A stretch of DNA of 64,000 bases from NCBI RefSeq assembly GCF_029633865.1, contig NC_079219.1, positions 14,839,310 to 14,903,309 of the forward strand, given 5' to 3'. Positions 1-11,010 of this stretch are shown here, in pieces (positions within the stretch are counted from its first letter, which is position 1; each line of letters starts with the position of its first letter). The DNA is from Lampris incognitus. Its lineage: Eukaryota > Chordata > Actinopteri > Lampriformes > Lampridae. The position numbers were made by a program, and so were the translations under genes. Under the pieces are notes generated by a model, which saw only the letters and a program-made list of their open reading frames with translations, did not search any database and was not told the DNA's origin.

Positions 1-804
1 TTGAGTTTGTTGTCGACAAAGCCAAGTATGAGGGACTGGGGTTGAGAAAGAGGGAGGGTGACAGCTCGGCTCGACTCCCTCTATGACTAACCAGGTCGAC
101 GTTAAGTTAGCTGACTCCTGACTAAACAAAGCAACACATGTCCTGCGGTTGCTGGCATCAACTCACGATCCGTTTCATTTGTATTTTTCTTTTTTTCAAC
201 CGTATTCTATCTGCCAGCGTTTGAGTGTGTGTGTCATCTACATGACACAGCGGAGATTGTTATCTGTAACTGTGACTACTGACTGTGCAGTGGATTTGCA
301 CGACTGACGCCAGAAACGGGTTTTCTCCAGTTTTGAAGAACTAATAAAATCCAATTTTGCACCAACTTCGCAAGGGTAAAACATCTTCCAGTACTTCCAC
401 CTTGGCCTCGCTCAAGACGTTTATGAGGATAGAGATCTGCGTCATGACCAGTTTCCTGTGTTAACACCCGGTTACTGGGTGGTGCACGTACACTTACGAG
501 TTCAATTGCATCTACTCAGCTCAGGCACACTGATTTGAGATGTGAACTAATTACAGACAGTACTGTTTATATTAGACCATGAAATATGTCTGATGATAAA
601 ACCCCTTTTTAATTTCAGCCGTCTTATTTACATCTACAATTAGTTTTCATTCAACTCAGGTATTTCCCACACACATAATCTAGTAGGGCTCGGCCACTGC
701 CATGACTAGTTAAAAAGCCAGGTGAGTTAAACCCATTACACCCATCTCATATCTTCATTTAATGATCACATCTCAGTACACCACGTGACTGCATTGCCGC
801 TTAC
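1..804. other. Non-coding sequence left of the first exon candidate
   Basis: No coding exon, tRNA or recognisable repeat was found on either strand. If the exon at 805-874 is real, this is its first intron (minus-strand gene running off the left edge). Short open frames here lack splice context and have no family resemblance I can see. Confidence 0.4.
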
Positions 805-874
805 CTGATACACTCAGAACGACGGAGGCGAGGACGATGATCTGTAGGACGGCGCTGACTGTAGGTAAAGGCAT
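805..874 (-). CDS. Candidate first coding exon (signal peptide) of a secreted or membrane protein, possibly CDCP1
   Basis: Read on the minus strand, an ATG at 874 with an A at -3 opens a frame encoding Met-Pro-Leu-Pro, then a hydrophobic stretch (VLQIIVLASVVLSVS) typical of a signal peptide. After 23 codons plus one base it meets a consensus donor GTAAGC (799-804), so the exon would end in phase 1, as is usual for signal-peptide exons of extracellular proteins. The downstream exons lie beyond the left edge. In human and other vertebrates the gene next to TMEM158, on the same strand, is CDCP1 (a CUB-domain transmembrane glycoprotein). Order and strand fit here, but the signal peptide itself is not diagnostic. 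The exon is an inference from ATG, hydrophobicity and donor; the CDCP1 identity rests on synteny alone. Confidence 0.42.
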
Positions 875-1394
875 GCTGCTATCAAATCTCAGCGCGACTC
901 ACTACATCGGCCCCGAGAGAGGTCGCATACTAAGGGCCTATTTTGGTGTGTCCATTTCGGTCCAGTTAGATGAGCATTCATAAGACTTCTCCTGCTGAAA
1001 GCCAACCCGTGACAACTCGCCAATACGCGTCCGTGAGACTTCCTGGTGGGACTGTACCTCCTCCAGGTAAAGGCGTGGTTCCAGCGGCCATTTTGCCCAT
1101 GACGAGGAAGACGGTGCAATACAAGCACGTCATTACATATGCATCAGCTAATATGAATACAAGTTAAGTGTTATAGCTGAAATGACAGTTCGGGGCTTTA
1201 TAGCTCTCACGTCGCAAATTGCCTATAGTCTTTAATCAGACGTCGATGAAAAGGCCAGTTTTATAGTTCGACAGTCTATAAGTCAGTATGGTCATCATCA
1301 TCGGCGGTCTCTCGAAGCGAGTATGAAAGTCCTCTGAAGGACGCCTGTGCGTGATTTTTTTTAATGCATGCTCAATAACCCAGGTAAGAAAATC
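875..1394. other. Upstream of the signal-peptide exon; nothing recognised
   Basis: This would hold the 5' UTR and promoter of the minus-strand gene. No clear TATA box, CpG island or repeat was identified. Short open frames on both strands between 889 and 1167 show no family features. Confidence 0.3.
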
Positions 1395-1460
1395 AAAGAA
1401 GGTTGAATCAGGTCATCCATATACGTTTATTGACACATACGTTTCATCACTCATCTAAGT

Positions 1461-1908
1461 CAGAGCCCTAGAAAGAGAGTTACGTCAACTCCGTAGACGT
1501 CAATGGGCCAACAGCAATGGCGGATCATGGGAGCCCCGGATAGTTCCAAACAGTGCGCATAGAATATGCGTCACGTTGGAATATATCTATATCTATATAT
1601 AAATGTAAAAAATCTGAAAATATTGGTTAGTAGTGTAAACTACTAATAATACACGTTAGTCCCTAGCTAACGGGTGTGACCCTTTAGCCGAGCGGTTAGT
1701 GATGTCGCCTTGTGGTGCAGTACACTCCTATCGAATCCCGCACCGGGCAAGAAAATAACCGGTTACAGTAGTTACCAGAAATCGCGGCTAAGCAGTTCAT
1801 TTAAATGACCCGCCAAGCTTCGTTTGGAACTATTCGGCGGCTACATAAACCACGTGGCCATCTCGCGTTCTGACCCCGCGTTGACGCAACTCTCTTTCCA
1901 GGGCTCTG
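1461..1908. mobile_element. hAT-type nonautonomous TIR element, 448 bp, with 8-bp target duplication
   Basis: The ends CAGAGCCCTAGAAAGAGAGT and (reverse complement of the right end) CAGAGCCCTGGAAAGAGAGT are terminal inverted repeats, and similarity continues further inward (GATAGTTCCAAAC in both). The element is flanked on both sides by ATCTAAGT (1453-1460 and 1909-1916), an 8-bp target-site duplication. That size is typical of hAT transposons. The target is the Penelope-like arm, whose sequence CATCTAAGTGACCTC becomes continuous once element and one duplication are removed. No transposase is encoded. Confidence 0.85.
1668..1755 (+). repeat. tRNA-derived SINE head inside the hAT-type element
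   Basis: TTTAGCCGAGCGGTTAGTGA resembles an A box and ATCGAATCCCGCACC a B box, at tRNA-like spacing, followed by GGGCAAGAAAATAACCGGTTAC. This is a tRNA-derived SINE promoter head, not a folded functional tRNA. It sits in the middle of the TIR element, so it either inserted there or forms part of it. Confidence 0.6.
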
Positions 1909-1925
1909 ATCTAAGTGACCTCTTC

Positions 1926-2062
1926 CAGTGGTCACCAACCCTGCTCCTCGACGGCTACCGTCCTGCCGGATTTCAGATCAATTGAATCAGGTGTGTTAAA
2001 GTAGGGTTGGAGTGAAAACCGACAGGACGGCAGCTCTCCAGGAGCAGGGTTGGTGACCACTG
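1926..2062. mobile_element. Short TIR element (MITE-like), 137 bp
   Basis: CAGTGGTCACCAACCCTGCT at the left end is matched in reverse complement at the right end (AGCAGGGTTGGTGACCACTG), with weaker inverted similarity inward (GTCCTG). CAGTGG ends suggest a hAT-type MITE. No 8-bp target duplication is evident, and part of the Penelope arm appears to be lost at the junction. Confidence 0.7.
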
Positions 2063-2203
2063 TTTATATAACGATCGAAACCAACGACCAGTTTCATCTG
2101 CAAATATGGGCGTGACCATTAACTAGATTTTCAGTGGCTCTGTGAGCTATTCACAGAGGACTTGGGGATGTTTGGAATCACAGCATTGTAAGATGGCGAC
2201 ATT

Positions 2204-2419
2204 AGGGAAACCGAACAGACGCTGGTCAAGAGAATTGCACAACATAGAAGAATTAACGCGTCAGGCCAGGACTCCGCAGTCTACACCCATCTACAGGCCA
2301 GTGGCCACTCTTTGAAGGATGGGGCTGTTCACATCTTTGATAGGGAGGAACGCTGGTTTGAACGGGGAGTCAAAGAGCCAAGAGTGAAAGAGATGTTAAG
2401 AGGGACCGACCATCCCTGA
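2204..2419 (+). pseudogene. GIY-YIG endonuclease fragment of a Penelope-like element
   Basis: A 71-codon open frame reads RETEQTLVKRIAQHRR, continues through NASGQDSAVYTHLQASGHS, and ends near EERWFERGVKEPRVKEML before a stop. This matches the distal part of the GIY-YIG domain of vertebrate Penelope-like elements: the RIxQHR motif, the SAVYxHL segment and the RWFERGVKE helix. The GIY and YIG strands and the entire reverse transcriptase are absent, because the left arm begins immediately upstream. It is a remnant between inverted arms. The match is from recall of the family, not from a search. Confidence 0.7.
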
Positions 2420-2690
2420 ACGGAGGCGAGACCTAATTAGAGCCCACCTGTCACCATCTTACAATGCTGTGATTGCAAACATTCCCAAATCCTCTGTAGG
2501 ATACATATAGCCATTGAAACTGTAGTTAATGGTCACACCCATATTTGGTTTCGGTCCTTATGCAACATATTGTTTATAAGGGTGGGGATACCTGCAGTCA
2601 ATTTAGACTGAAGAGGTCACTTAGATGAATGATGAAACGTATCTGTCAATAAACATATCGATTCACATAACTGATTCAACTTTTATTGAT

Positions 2691-4403
2691 GTGCGTGACT
2701 TTGTTTAACATAGGGAGACTGGTGCAGAGACAGCCCCCACAAGGTCCTTGATAGATCTGGGTCAGGATCCAGTGGCATGGAGTCCAAGACGACTGGGGGC
2801 CCATTTCTGCTGCAGCCTTCATCTGCCTTCCCAGCCGTTGTGATGTTTCCCTAAAGTCAGCCATCATCCTCCGCCTGTTCGACCGTTGAGGTCTTGGTTA
2901 GATTGTTCTTTGTGGGGGACCCCATGTTAACCTTGACCTTACCACCATGGGTGACCCTACCAGGAACATAGCTCCAGACGGTGTTGCTCTCGGGATCTCA
3001 GGCCCACACATGCTTCTCCACCACGACAAGGTGACAATCCATGGAGAAGTCAGTATGGTACTGCAAGCATGACGGTGAGCTATTACTGTATAGGACATAT
3101 ATAGGCTATATGCACTGTTACAGAAAATATTAGGCATACCGAACGCGCAACGATAGACCTAAAATGCCAGTTAAGGAGTGAAAATTAAGATTACAAACTT
3201 GGCATTTGGTCTCCCTATGAAATCCACCCATTGCGAAGAATGCCCAGTGGTGCGTCACGATTGATCTTCAGCCTGCATAGCGTCTCACACCTCTCTCTGT
3301 GTCATTACACTGTCTACATGTTGCTGCCCTGCATAAAAAATATTCAACGAACTGCATCAACTTACCAGCAAACCTGTACATGCGCACCGTTCCTCATCTT
3401 CATTTTCTCCCTCTGGCAGATATACATATTGGCCCTCTGCGAGATTGAATGGATGGCCCTCCGAGTTTCACAGACTTCCTACAAGGCCTAAAACCTTCCT
3501 CTACCAGACTTAGCTTTATCTTTAAATGGTCTCCAGTGTGCATCTAATATGAATAATCTAATATTACTGTTGAGTATAGGCTATTACTATTGCACTATGG
3601 ATATTGGTGTCTACTGTTGTGCCCTCCTCCTTTCTGCACTTAAAATTTGATGCTTTTATGATGATAATCGCCTGTTATACCGATCTGTGGCAGGTTTGCC
3701 CTTTGATTCTCCTATTCACTGCACTTCACATGATACGCTCCCTTGGCTATATGACACGATTACCGGAGCCTGTGGGTAACACTCATATTTATCTGCTAAT
3801 CACCGACTTTCTTGTGCGTTACTTTGGATAAATGCATCTGCCATATGAATAGATGTAAACAGTAGCCATATTTGGAGAACGTTCTACAAATTAATGAATC
3901 ACTGCAGTTTTGATAGGGCTACGGGTCGATGAGGCAAATAATGCACTGATATCCCAATACTTTGGTGATCTGATATATTCTAATGGCAACACTCACCTTG
4001 ATATCATAGCTTGTAACCGAATTTATTCATTTTTTATTTTTTTGGTGTATTCTAGAACGGCCATTGGATGACAAGAGGGACCGATAAGGTGAGCGATGCG
4101 GCGTTTTCTTCCTTGTAATGTGATGTGGGCCCATCTCAGGCCACAAAAATAAGCACCATCAGACTAATTATGTTTATTTCTGTTCGTTTTTGACCTGTTG
4201 TTACAGCACATGATTCTTTATAGATGCTATTCCTTTATTAGATGGAGACGGCAGTGCTATTGCACTACACCGGATCATGACTTTGGAGCCACATATGCGG
4301 TAATCAGCCCTAGAAATAATGAGTGAGAAATGGCCACACGCACGCACCTATTTTGGATTCTCATGTACTGTATTTGCACATCCACGCACGCGGCTCTGTC
4401 TCA

Positions 4404-4452
<49 letters not shown>

Positions 4453-5960
4453 GACAACAACGGGGAGTTAACGAGGATTTTCATTTAGCACGTCCATTAA
4501 ACCTATAGTTCATATCCTCTTCTTGATTTAGCTACAAAGAGATGAGCAACCAGTAAAAATCAAAAACCTACCAGTGCTACCTACTGGTTGACAAAGGCAG
4601 CTCAGCCATAAGGTATATGCATGAATTGCAATTAAAATAACTCACTGACAGACCTTGAGAAAACAGCTAAAAAAAAAAGAAAATAAAGTCTATTAAACAG
4701 CCTACAGAGAATTTTATTTTTTACTCTAGTCGCTGCAACACAACTACAAGTGAGCACGTGTTTTAAAGTTGACGTTATAAATATGACCATATAAATATTA
4801 GAATTTTATTTCAATCATAAACATCTATGTGTAAGAATATATTGAGGGGACATCTACATTTATTCTAAAACCTAAGTACATATGGCATACATATACTACT
4901 GTATCGTATACGGAACACACGCAAAGTCAAAATGTCTTTGTGTGAAGGTTCTACACGTTGGATAAGGCAACAAAACAAAACAAAATTTCTATAAATATTC
5001 AAAACTATACAAACACTGGCTTATAAGAAAAAAGTCTGCTGAACTTACAATGACCTAACTTCCGGGAAGGTCTATACACGGACATACAAAAACAAAACGC
5101 GCGGTAGCGCTAACCGGCCGCTAAGAAACGGGCTATTGATCCAGTTACTAGAAGGCTACGTAACTCAACCTTAAACCTTACTTAACGTGGCCCTAATAAG
5201 AGTCAAGAGAAGAAAAGAAAATGGGTTTATACCTACCATGACCTCCAAACCTCCACCTCAGATACACCACTGAATGCTATAGGATAAAGGTGGTGCAGAC
5301 TTGTTTTCAGGTCATTTGGGAAGCATCTCATAAACCCGCCGTTACTCACTTTCACCCACTCACGTGCGAACTGACTTCAGCTGTACCATCTGCGTGGATT
5401 TGGGGGGGGGCATCCAAAACTGTTTGTGACTGTATCTAAAAGTAATTTGTAGTTGTAAGACGTTGGAGATTTTGTATTTTTTCCCAATAACATAATGATT
5501 CACAATTACAAAACCAAGCCTCTTTTTCATTCACGACTACCACTATTCTCTCTTACCCCCCCCCATATTGTCACGTTGTGTTGCCCGTGGAGGTAGGATT
5601 TCACAGAAACTACCAACAGAGGTGCAGTACTTGACTATCGCCTTGAACATAGCCAAACAAACGAGTATATTGATTAAAGTTTAGCTAAGGTGTTTCTGAT
5701 GTGTCATCTTAATATTCTGGGTTGTCAGTTATCCAAAACTTTTTTTCCCAGATGAGCAAACCTCAGTCCCGTTCACACCGTCGATGTTGAGTGTCCAGGC
5801 ATGATATCGTGTGAATATGTAGCGTTAGCTCCTTAGTTGAAAATGTCCAGTCAACACTATAGGCCTGCTCACAATAACGAACTCAAGACAACGATCCTGT
5901 CCACAACACAGCCATCCAAGTTGTGCTTCGCATCTTACGACACTGTGCATCTCCGTTTGA
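2691..5960. other. Intergenic, and 3' flank of tmem158
   Basis: No exon was recognised. It holds a (CA)n tract at about 4406-4451, AT-rich sequence at 4660-5000 and unassigned sequence at 2690-3140. The tmem158 3' UTR should lie immediately below 5961. Minus-strand AATAAA hexamers occur near 4713, 4805 and 4858, but none can be assigned as the true polyadenylation signal. Confidence 0.35.
4406..4451. repeat. (CA)n microsatellite
   Basis: About 22 uninterrupted CA units between TCACT and CTGACAACAACG. Confidence 0.95.
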
Positions 5961-6659
5961 TTATCTCGGCCGCCTCTGCTCCATCCCATTAGGCAGAAAT
6001 CCTGCAATGATAGGGACCGGCCATATGAGAGCAGCAACACTCCACACAATGATGACCAAAGTCATGAAACAAGCCACAAGTGTCGACTCGATGGGTTTCC
6101 GGTTGAGCCTCCAACTTTTGTCCCCCTTCAACTCGTCAAGGCTGAAGTCGACACAGCAGAAACTGATGGGGTCTCCCGTCTGCTGGCCCCTCGACCTGCC
6201 TTGGCCGAACCTCCTGTACCGGGAGAGCCCGCAGCCAACACACAGCCTCAACTCCTGCTGACCGCTGTTGACTCCGAGGTGCTCGATGATGACGGGCGAG
6301 ATCGCCCTGTTGAAGGAAGCGGAGAAGAAAGCCCTGCCGTGGTTGTTGGTGGTGTAGAGGAGCACGTCGCACTGGAAGCCGAAGTTGCTGTCCCAGCGCG
6401 CCACCAGCGAGGTGGGCAAGAGTCTATGGACGCTGACGTTGCACTGCGCGAGAGTCTGGAGCGACGCGTCGGACGAGGCTTCGCCCTCGTCCACGGATCT
6501 CTTCGAATACCGCACGTCCACCTCCAGGTTGGCCAGGAAGCGGTTGGTGGAGTTGATGGGCGGCAGGAGCAAGTCCTCGTCGCTCCAGCCATGGCATCGC
6601 TGGAGAAGTCCGGCCACCGTGGTCAGAGCCAAGAGGAGAGTCGGGGAGTTGTTCAGCAT
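5961..6659 (-). CDS. tmem158: Transmembrane protein 158 (RIS1), single exon
   Basis: A 232-residue single-exon protein. TMEM158 was described as a Ras-induced senescence gene; its biochemical role is not established. Residues 1-24 form a signal peptide (MLNNSPTLLLALTTVAGLL core). Residues 36-38 (NST) and 74-76 (NVS) are N-glycosylation sites. The middle carries conserved cysteines (FQCDVLLYTTN near 96-105, LRLCVGCG near 137-144, ISFCCVDFSL near 166-174). Residues about 192-213 are a single membrane span, in the most conserved block (WRLNRKPIEST, then WPVPIIAGFLPNGMEQRR). The alanine-rich tail of the human protein is missing: this one ends two residues after MEQRR. I chose the ATG at 6659 (G at -3) because the signal peptide begins there. 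An in-frame ATG at 6803 would add 48 residues without family similarity. Order and strand relative to lars2 match human. Dense overlapping open frames on both strands come from the GC-rich coding bias. Confidence 0.93.
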   Translation of the reverse strand: MLNNSPTLLLALTTVAGLLQRCHGWSDEDLLLPPINSTNRFLANLEVDVRYSKRSVDEGEASSDASLQTLAQCNVSVHRLLPTSLVARWDSNFGFQCDVLLYTTNNHGRAFFSASFNRAISPVIIEHLGVNSGQQELRLCVGCGLSRYRRFGQGRSRGQQTGDPISFCCVDFSLDELKGDKSWRLNRKPIESTLVACFMTLVIIVWSVAALIWPVPIIAGFLPNGMEQRRPR

Positions 6660-7873
6660 GGCACAGGGCGCGTCTCTCCCGTTCGCATGGTGGGTTTTCC
6701 GAGGGGGATGGTAGGCGATGCACACCGCGTATGGTGTTTGAAAATACCCGTCACCTCGCCAGTGAATAATAAAAAAAGAAAGAAAGAAAGAAAAATCAGC
6801 CACTATGTCCGGTCGGAGAGATTAAAAATCCCCCCCCCCCACCTTATCCAGCCGTTATGGAAACGTCAGATGCCAATCATACGCGCACTCCCCCCTCCCC
6901 TCCCTCGGTGTTTTTCCTCGCTACAAAGTAACAGACTTGTTTTTCCCACATTCTCGCTTCTCGGGAGATGGAGGTTGTAGGTACCATTCCCTCTGCCGTT
7001 GACTTCAGGAGCATCGCTGTGCATCACCTCCCCCCTCCCTTCCCTTCCCTCCCCTCCTCTCCGCTCCGCTTGTCTATTCAGGTGTGATGAACGCTCGGAG
7101 TGGTGGGCAGTGATGAGGCACCTGCGCGGAGACACGCCAGTTTCCCCCTACTGGGTGCTGCGCAGCTCCACTTTCCAAGGCTCAGGTCGAGGTTCCCAGA
7201 CAAACAAAGATATTTTGTCATTTTAGGAAATGTCCAATCCGGATGCAGCACACAACATGCTCATCTCATACTGGGTCTGTTTTTTTTGGGGGGGGGGTGT
7301 AGTTACATTTGAGCTTTGATCAAGACATTTTTTTCAAGCTCAAGTTGAACAGCATTACAGTAAGTGACAAACAGGAATTTTAAAATGCAATAAAAAAAGC
7401 ATGGGGGGTAGAAGGGGGCTTTGGCGAGTTCCTTAAAGTCGCAGTCACAGAGACGGTTGATCACAGTAACCTAACAAAAAAATCCTTTCTGATAGGCCAC
7501 AGTGAATTATGAGTCCCCAGTTGGGAATATATAAGGAGGCCGTTTTGGATGGAGCTGTACAGGGAGTTGCGGTACCCCTCGCGCCTGACCCTTTAAGCAT
7601 CTTAATGTATTTCTTCACAATTGTTTCTGTCCAGCAGATTCATGATTGGCTCTTCAGCACCACACACACACACCCCCCCATCACCCACCACCCAGATTTA
7701 AATTTTAACCAAATGATTTTATTGCATAAACAATATGATGGAGAGATAATTAAAATGGCGATTTGTCAAATTCCAGTGGCACACGATAGACCTTACCGAG
7801 ATTCCAAATACTTTTGGAAAATATAAAACATGACCTTCCACCCTAATTCTTTTTTCTTACATTGCAGTTGACA

Positions 7874-8010
7874 ATCCATCCATTCCACCCATTATCCAGA
7901 CTGCTTATCCTAGTCAGGCTCATGGGGATGCTGGAGCCTATCCTAGCAGTCAGTTGGGCAGCAGCCGGGGAGACACCCTGGACAGGCTGCCAGACCATCA
8001 CAGGACAATT
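7874..8010 (-). repeat. Fragment of SINE family 1, tail A
   Basis: Begins with ATCCATCCATTCC and continues through GCTTATCCTAGTCAGGCTCA, GATGCTGGAGCCTATCC and GGGAGACACCCTGGACAGGC. These are the reverse complement of the tail seen intact at 44430-44556. Confidence 0.75.
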
Positions 8011-9438
8011 GATATGCAGTTGACAAGACTCATAAAAATCCTGTCGTCCGTGGGCTAAATCTAAGACGACTGCATGTGACCATAAAAGACAATAATATAG
8101 GGTCTGTTGCTGGACTTTGGCTGTGATTGAAACGTCTGGATGTGCAGTAGTTTCAGTGTGAAATACCCAGCTGTGGGTGATGGATTATGGATGACCAATT
8201 CACTGGATATGGCTAATCACAAACAACCCCAGTGCACAAAAGGGGGGTTCTTTGGTCCTGGTGTCATGGAGTCAGAATCCACACGTTATTCGCCAACTTT
8301 TCTCGTGTTATAATTGTGTGTGCTGACCGCTCTCACTTTGTTTCAATTAGATCACACGGAGATGTCTTTAGATTCTCCATCACTGCAGAGCAGACTCCAA
8401 CTGCCACAACATTTCTCCCCCCCCCCCTTGTGTTTCATTACTCATCACTTTGCATCCTCTATATGGTATTTAGTATTGGGAGCTCATCATAAAATCCTAA
8501 AACCATTCCAGAGAACAATTAATAAACAAATTAGTAATGATATTCATTAATTAAGAATTAGATTTTTTATTGCATGTTAACCTGTCCAATGGACTGTGTA
8601 TTATTTTTAACTGTATTGCCCAACACTTGCAGCTGTTTCACAAGGGCACAATGCGTGGTCAGGGGTATCTGGCCACATAAATAAATATCTGCCTGTACTG
8701 TGTTCAGACTGCAGGGATATTGTACACAGCGTGTTTGGTCTGTGTGACATTGGGTTGTTGCTGTGTTTGATGCTGAAACAATAGACGCCCCCCCTCCCCT
8801 TTTTGTTTTGAGTGCAACGCTCTTGCAAACAGCGAATATGATTGCGATTGCAGCTGGGGACACAGATGCAATGTGGTTCATCAGAAATGTGTGAGGTTGT
8901 AATGAAAGTTTGCACATCATAGCAGCGCACTCGGCCTTTTTTCCCCCCGACACAACTGACCCCTCACACGGCCAGTAGCACCGTCCCCCTGTTTGCGTGG
9001 AGTTAATGAGGTGACGCTCACACATATCACTGTCTGCAGGAATAAGAGCCCTGTTGTCAGGAAAAACTATTGCGAGGGCAGGACTCTTGTCTTTTGCCTG
9101 TCATGAGTGCCTCGTAGTCTAATCTGCAGACTGTCATACACAGAAACAACCTGTTCCCCTGTTTTCATCGTACACCAAAATGAGCTGCAAAATGAGCCCA
9201 TAATGTGCACGTAACTGATGCGCACTTGTTTTCCTTTTAATAGCTCTGCCATAATTAATTAGCCTTGTAGACCCCATACACTTAGATAAGGAAAACAATC
9301 ACTATTTGTCAATGCAACAAAAATTGTCCTTGCATCCTTAATGCCCGGCTGGATTGTAAGTTAGCAGATGGAATGACTTTATTTTAGGACATTTGTTTTG
9401 CTTTTTAGTTTTTAGCAATACATTACAACAATCATATG

Positions 9439-9459
9439 CACACACACACACACACACAC

Positions 9460-9511
<52 letters not shown>

Positions 9512-9520
9512 GTATATATG
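9439..9520. repeat. (CA)n followed by (TA)n microsatellite
   Basis: About 11 CA units run directly into a TATATA tract with a few interruptions (TATAAATATA, TATATGTATA). Confidence 0.95.
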
Positions 9521-10940
9521 TATTTGTCACAGCATGGAAAGTTATCATCTGACTCAGGTAATTGACCTGCAGCAGAATAGTGATCTCTCATTCTCTCTCA
9601 TCTCTGCCCGGGTGTATGAGTGGCACAGATGTATTGTTTTCCCTCTGTGCTGTCTAAACGGGGTAATTTGCCCCCGGAGGACTGCCTCCATGTATTTGAT
9701 GTGAGGACCATCTGAAATGAAAGACACTGCTTGCGTTTGGCCTCAATTTGCATCTGAAAGCCCCCTTTCCTCCCTCGCATATTTTTTTCTAATTATCAAA
9801 GCCAATTAGGCCCAATTTTTATGGTAAAAACAGACTTTATTTTCTATCTTTCTACACAGTCAGACATCTCACTGGTAAACGCAGACACACTCCCACACGT
9901 TTCCGTGCTGGTGCCTCCCCATCAGATATGAACCTGACAATGTACTGGCGAGCAGAGCAAAAAAAAAAAAAAAATGTAAATGACTTTCTTGTTCATTAAT
10001 TATGCTATAAAAATGTAAATTGCTTCTCTGCCAAAAATGCAAATGGGACAAAGATAAAAGTCTCTTGTGCCAAAGGAGAATGTATAAAAGATTCATTTTT
10101 GCAAAATGTGTCTCTTTGTGCAGGAAACCCAAATGGAGACCTGTTCGGGGCATCCGGCTGGCCTCTATCAACTCGATGCTACAGAGCAGACACTATTAGA
10201 ATGACCCGCTAGCTCGTATGGACAACGAGCTTAATTAGAGATTGAGGATCGGGTGAATGTGTTGTCATTGTCTCCATGTTCACTGCTCTCTTAAATGTGA
10301 CCCTTGTTAACCCCCACTGCCTGACTTTGATTGCCCTTTTCATGCCATCAATGACAAGGTTGCGCATCATGACCCAGGTAATTTACCGAACATTGACATT
10401 CTGGCAAGTTAAGTCTCATCACTTTCACCGATGGGGAAATATACAGTATGCATGTGGTCTCTGTAATTCTTAATAGTAGTACTAATAGTAGAGTAGTAGT
10501 GGTAGTAGTTGTAGTGACAGAGTTCACATTAGTACTTATCCATGCACCTTGTTTTAGCACCTTTTAACATATAGGCCTATTTTATAATTGGATAATGACT
10601 GGGATAGTTTTACTAGGTTGGACAATCCTCAGACCCTAAAATAGGGGAGGGTTAATTTGATGTGCACAGCCTTGGGAAATGTAAGAGTTGCTTTTTGTCC
10701 CATTTGTTCTATTGTGCTGAATTGCATACTTTTAATTACTGTCGACATAGATGGCGTGTACCTCCTGCACTGTCTCAGTGACATAAATGATGCAGACCTA
10801 GTGGGGATAGACCTGACATAACCTCAGCTATATTCACCACACCCCTCAATCTTTAATGTTACATTCGGGATCACCCCTTCATCGGAAATAGTGCACAACA
10901 GGCTGCAAGTACAAATACAGATGAGGCCTTGTTTAATGAG

Positions 10941-11010
10941 AAAATAGGCTCCAGCATCCCCGCGACCCTGAGAGCAGGATAAGCGGTTTGGATGATGGAT
11001 GGATGGATAG
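10941..11010 (+). repeat. Fragment of SINE family 1, tail A
   Basis: GGCTCCAGCATCCCCGCGAC, GAGAGCAGGATAAGCGG and GATGGATGGATGGATAG match the 3' tail of the copy at 44173-44556; the tRNA-like head is absent. Confidence 0.8.

Larger units (their letters stand above)
1395..2690 (+). mobile_element. Penelope-like retroelement remnant with inverted arms
   Basis: The two ends are imperfect inverted copies of one sequence. The left end near 1400-1460 plus 1909-1925 and 2063-2205 (GTTGAATCAGGTCATC, CGTTTATTGACAC, CATCACTCATCTAAGT, GACCTCTTC, CTGCAAATATGGGC, CAGCATTGTAAGATGG) reappears in reverse complement at about 2450-2690. Between the arms lies a GIY-YIG endonuclease remnant. Inverted or tandem pseudo-LTRs and a C-terminal GIY-YIG domain are characteristic of Penelope-like elements. 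The left arm is broken by two small TIR elements. Related arms occur at 17105-17330 and 26325-26640. Outer limits are approximate. Confidence 0.7.

Noticed and set aside
1668-1755. Possible functional tRNA gene
   Set aside because: A- and B-box-like sequences are present but the arms do not give a convincing cloverleaf, and the sequence is embedded in a transposable element; better read as a SINE head.
1926-2062. 8-bp target duplication for the 137-bp MITE
   Set aside because: Flanks ACCTCTTC and TTTATATA do not match; superfamily assignment for this one rests only on its ends.
6201-6980. 259-codon open frame on the plus strand opposite tmem158, plus several 80-115-codon frames
   Set aside because: They overlap the conserved TMEM158 frame in antisense or shifted frames. 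GC-rich codon bias removes stops there, and none has domain or family features.
8567-9025. 152-codon minus-strand open frame
   Set aside because: No domain, signal peptide or splice context, composition like the surrounding intergenic DNA; no recognisable homology.
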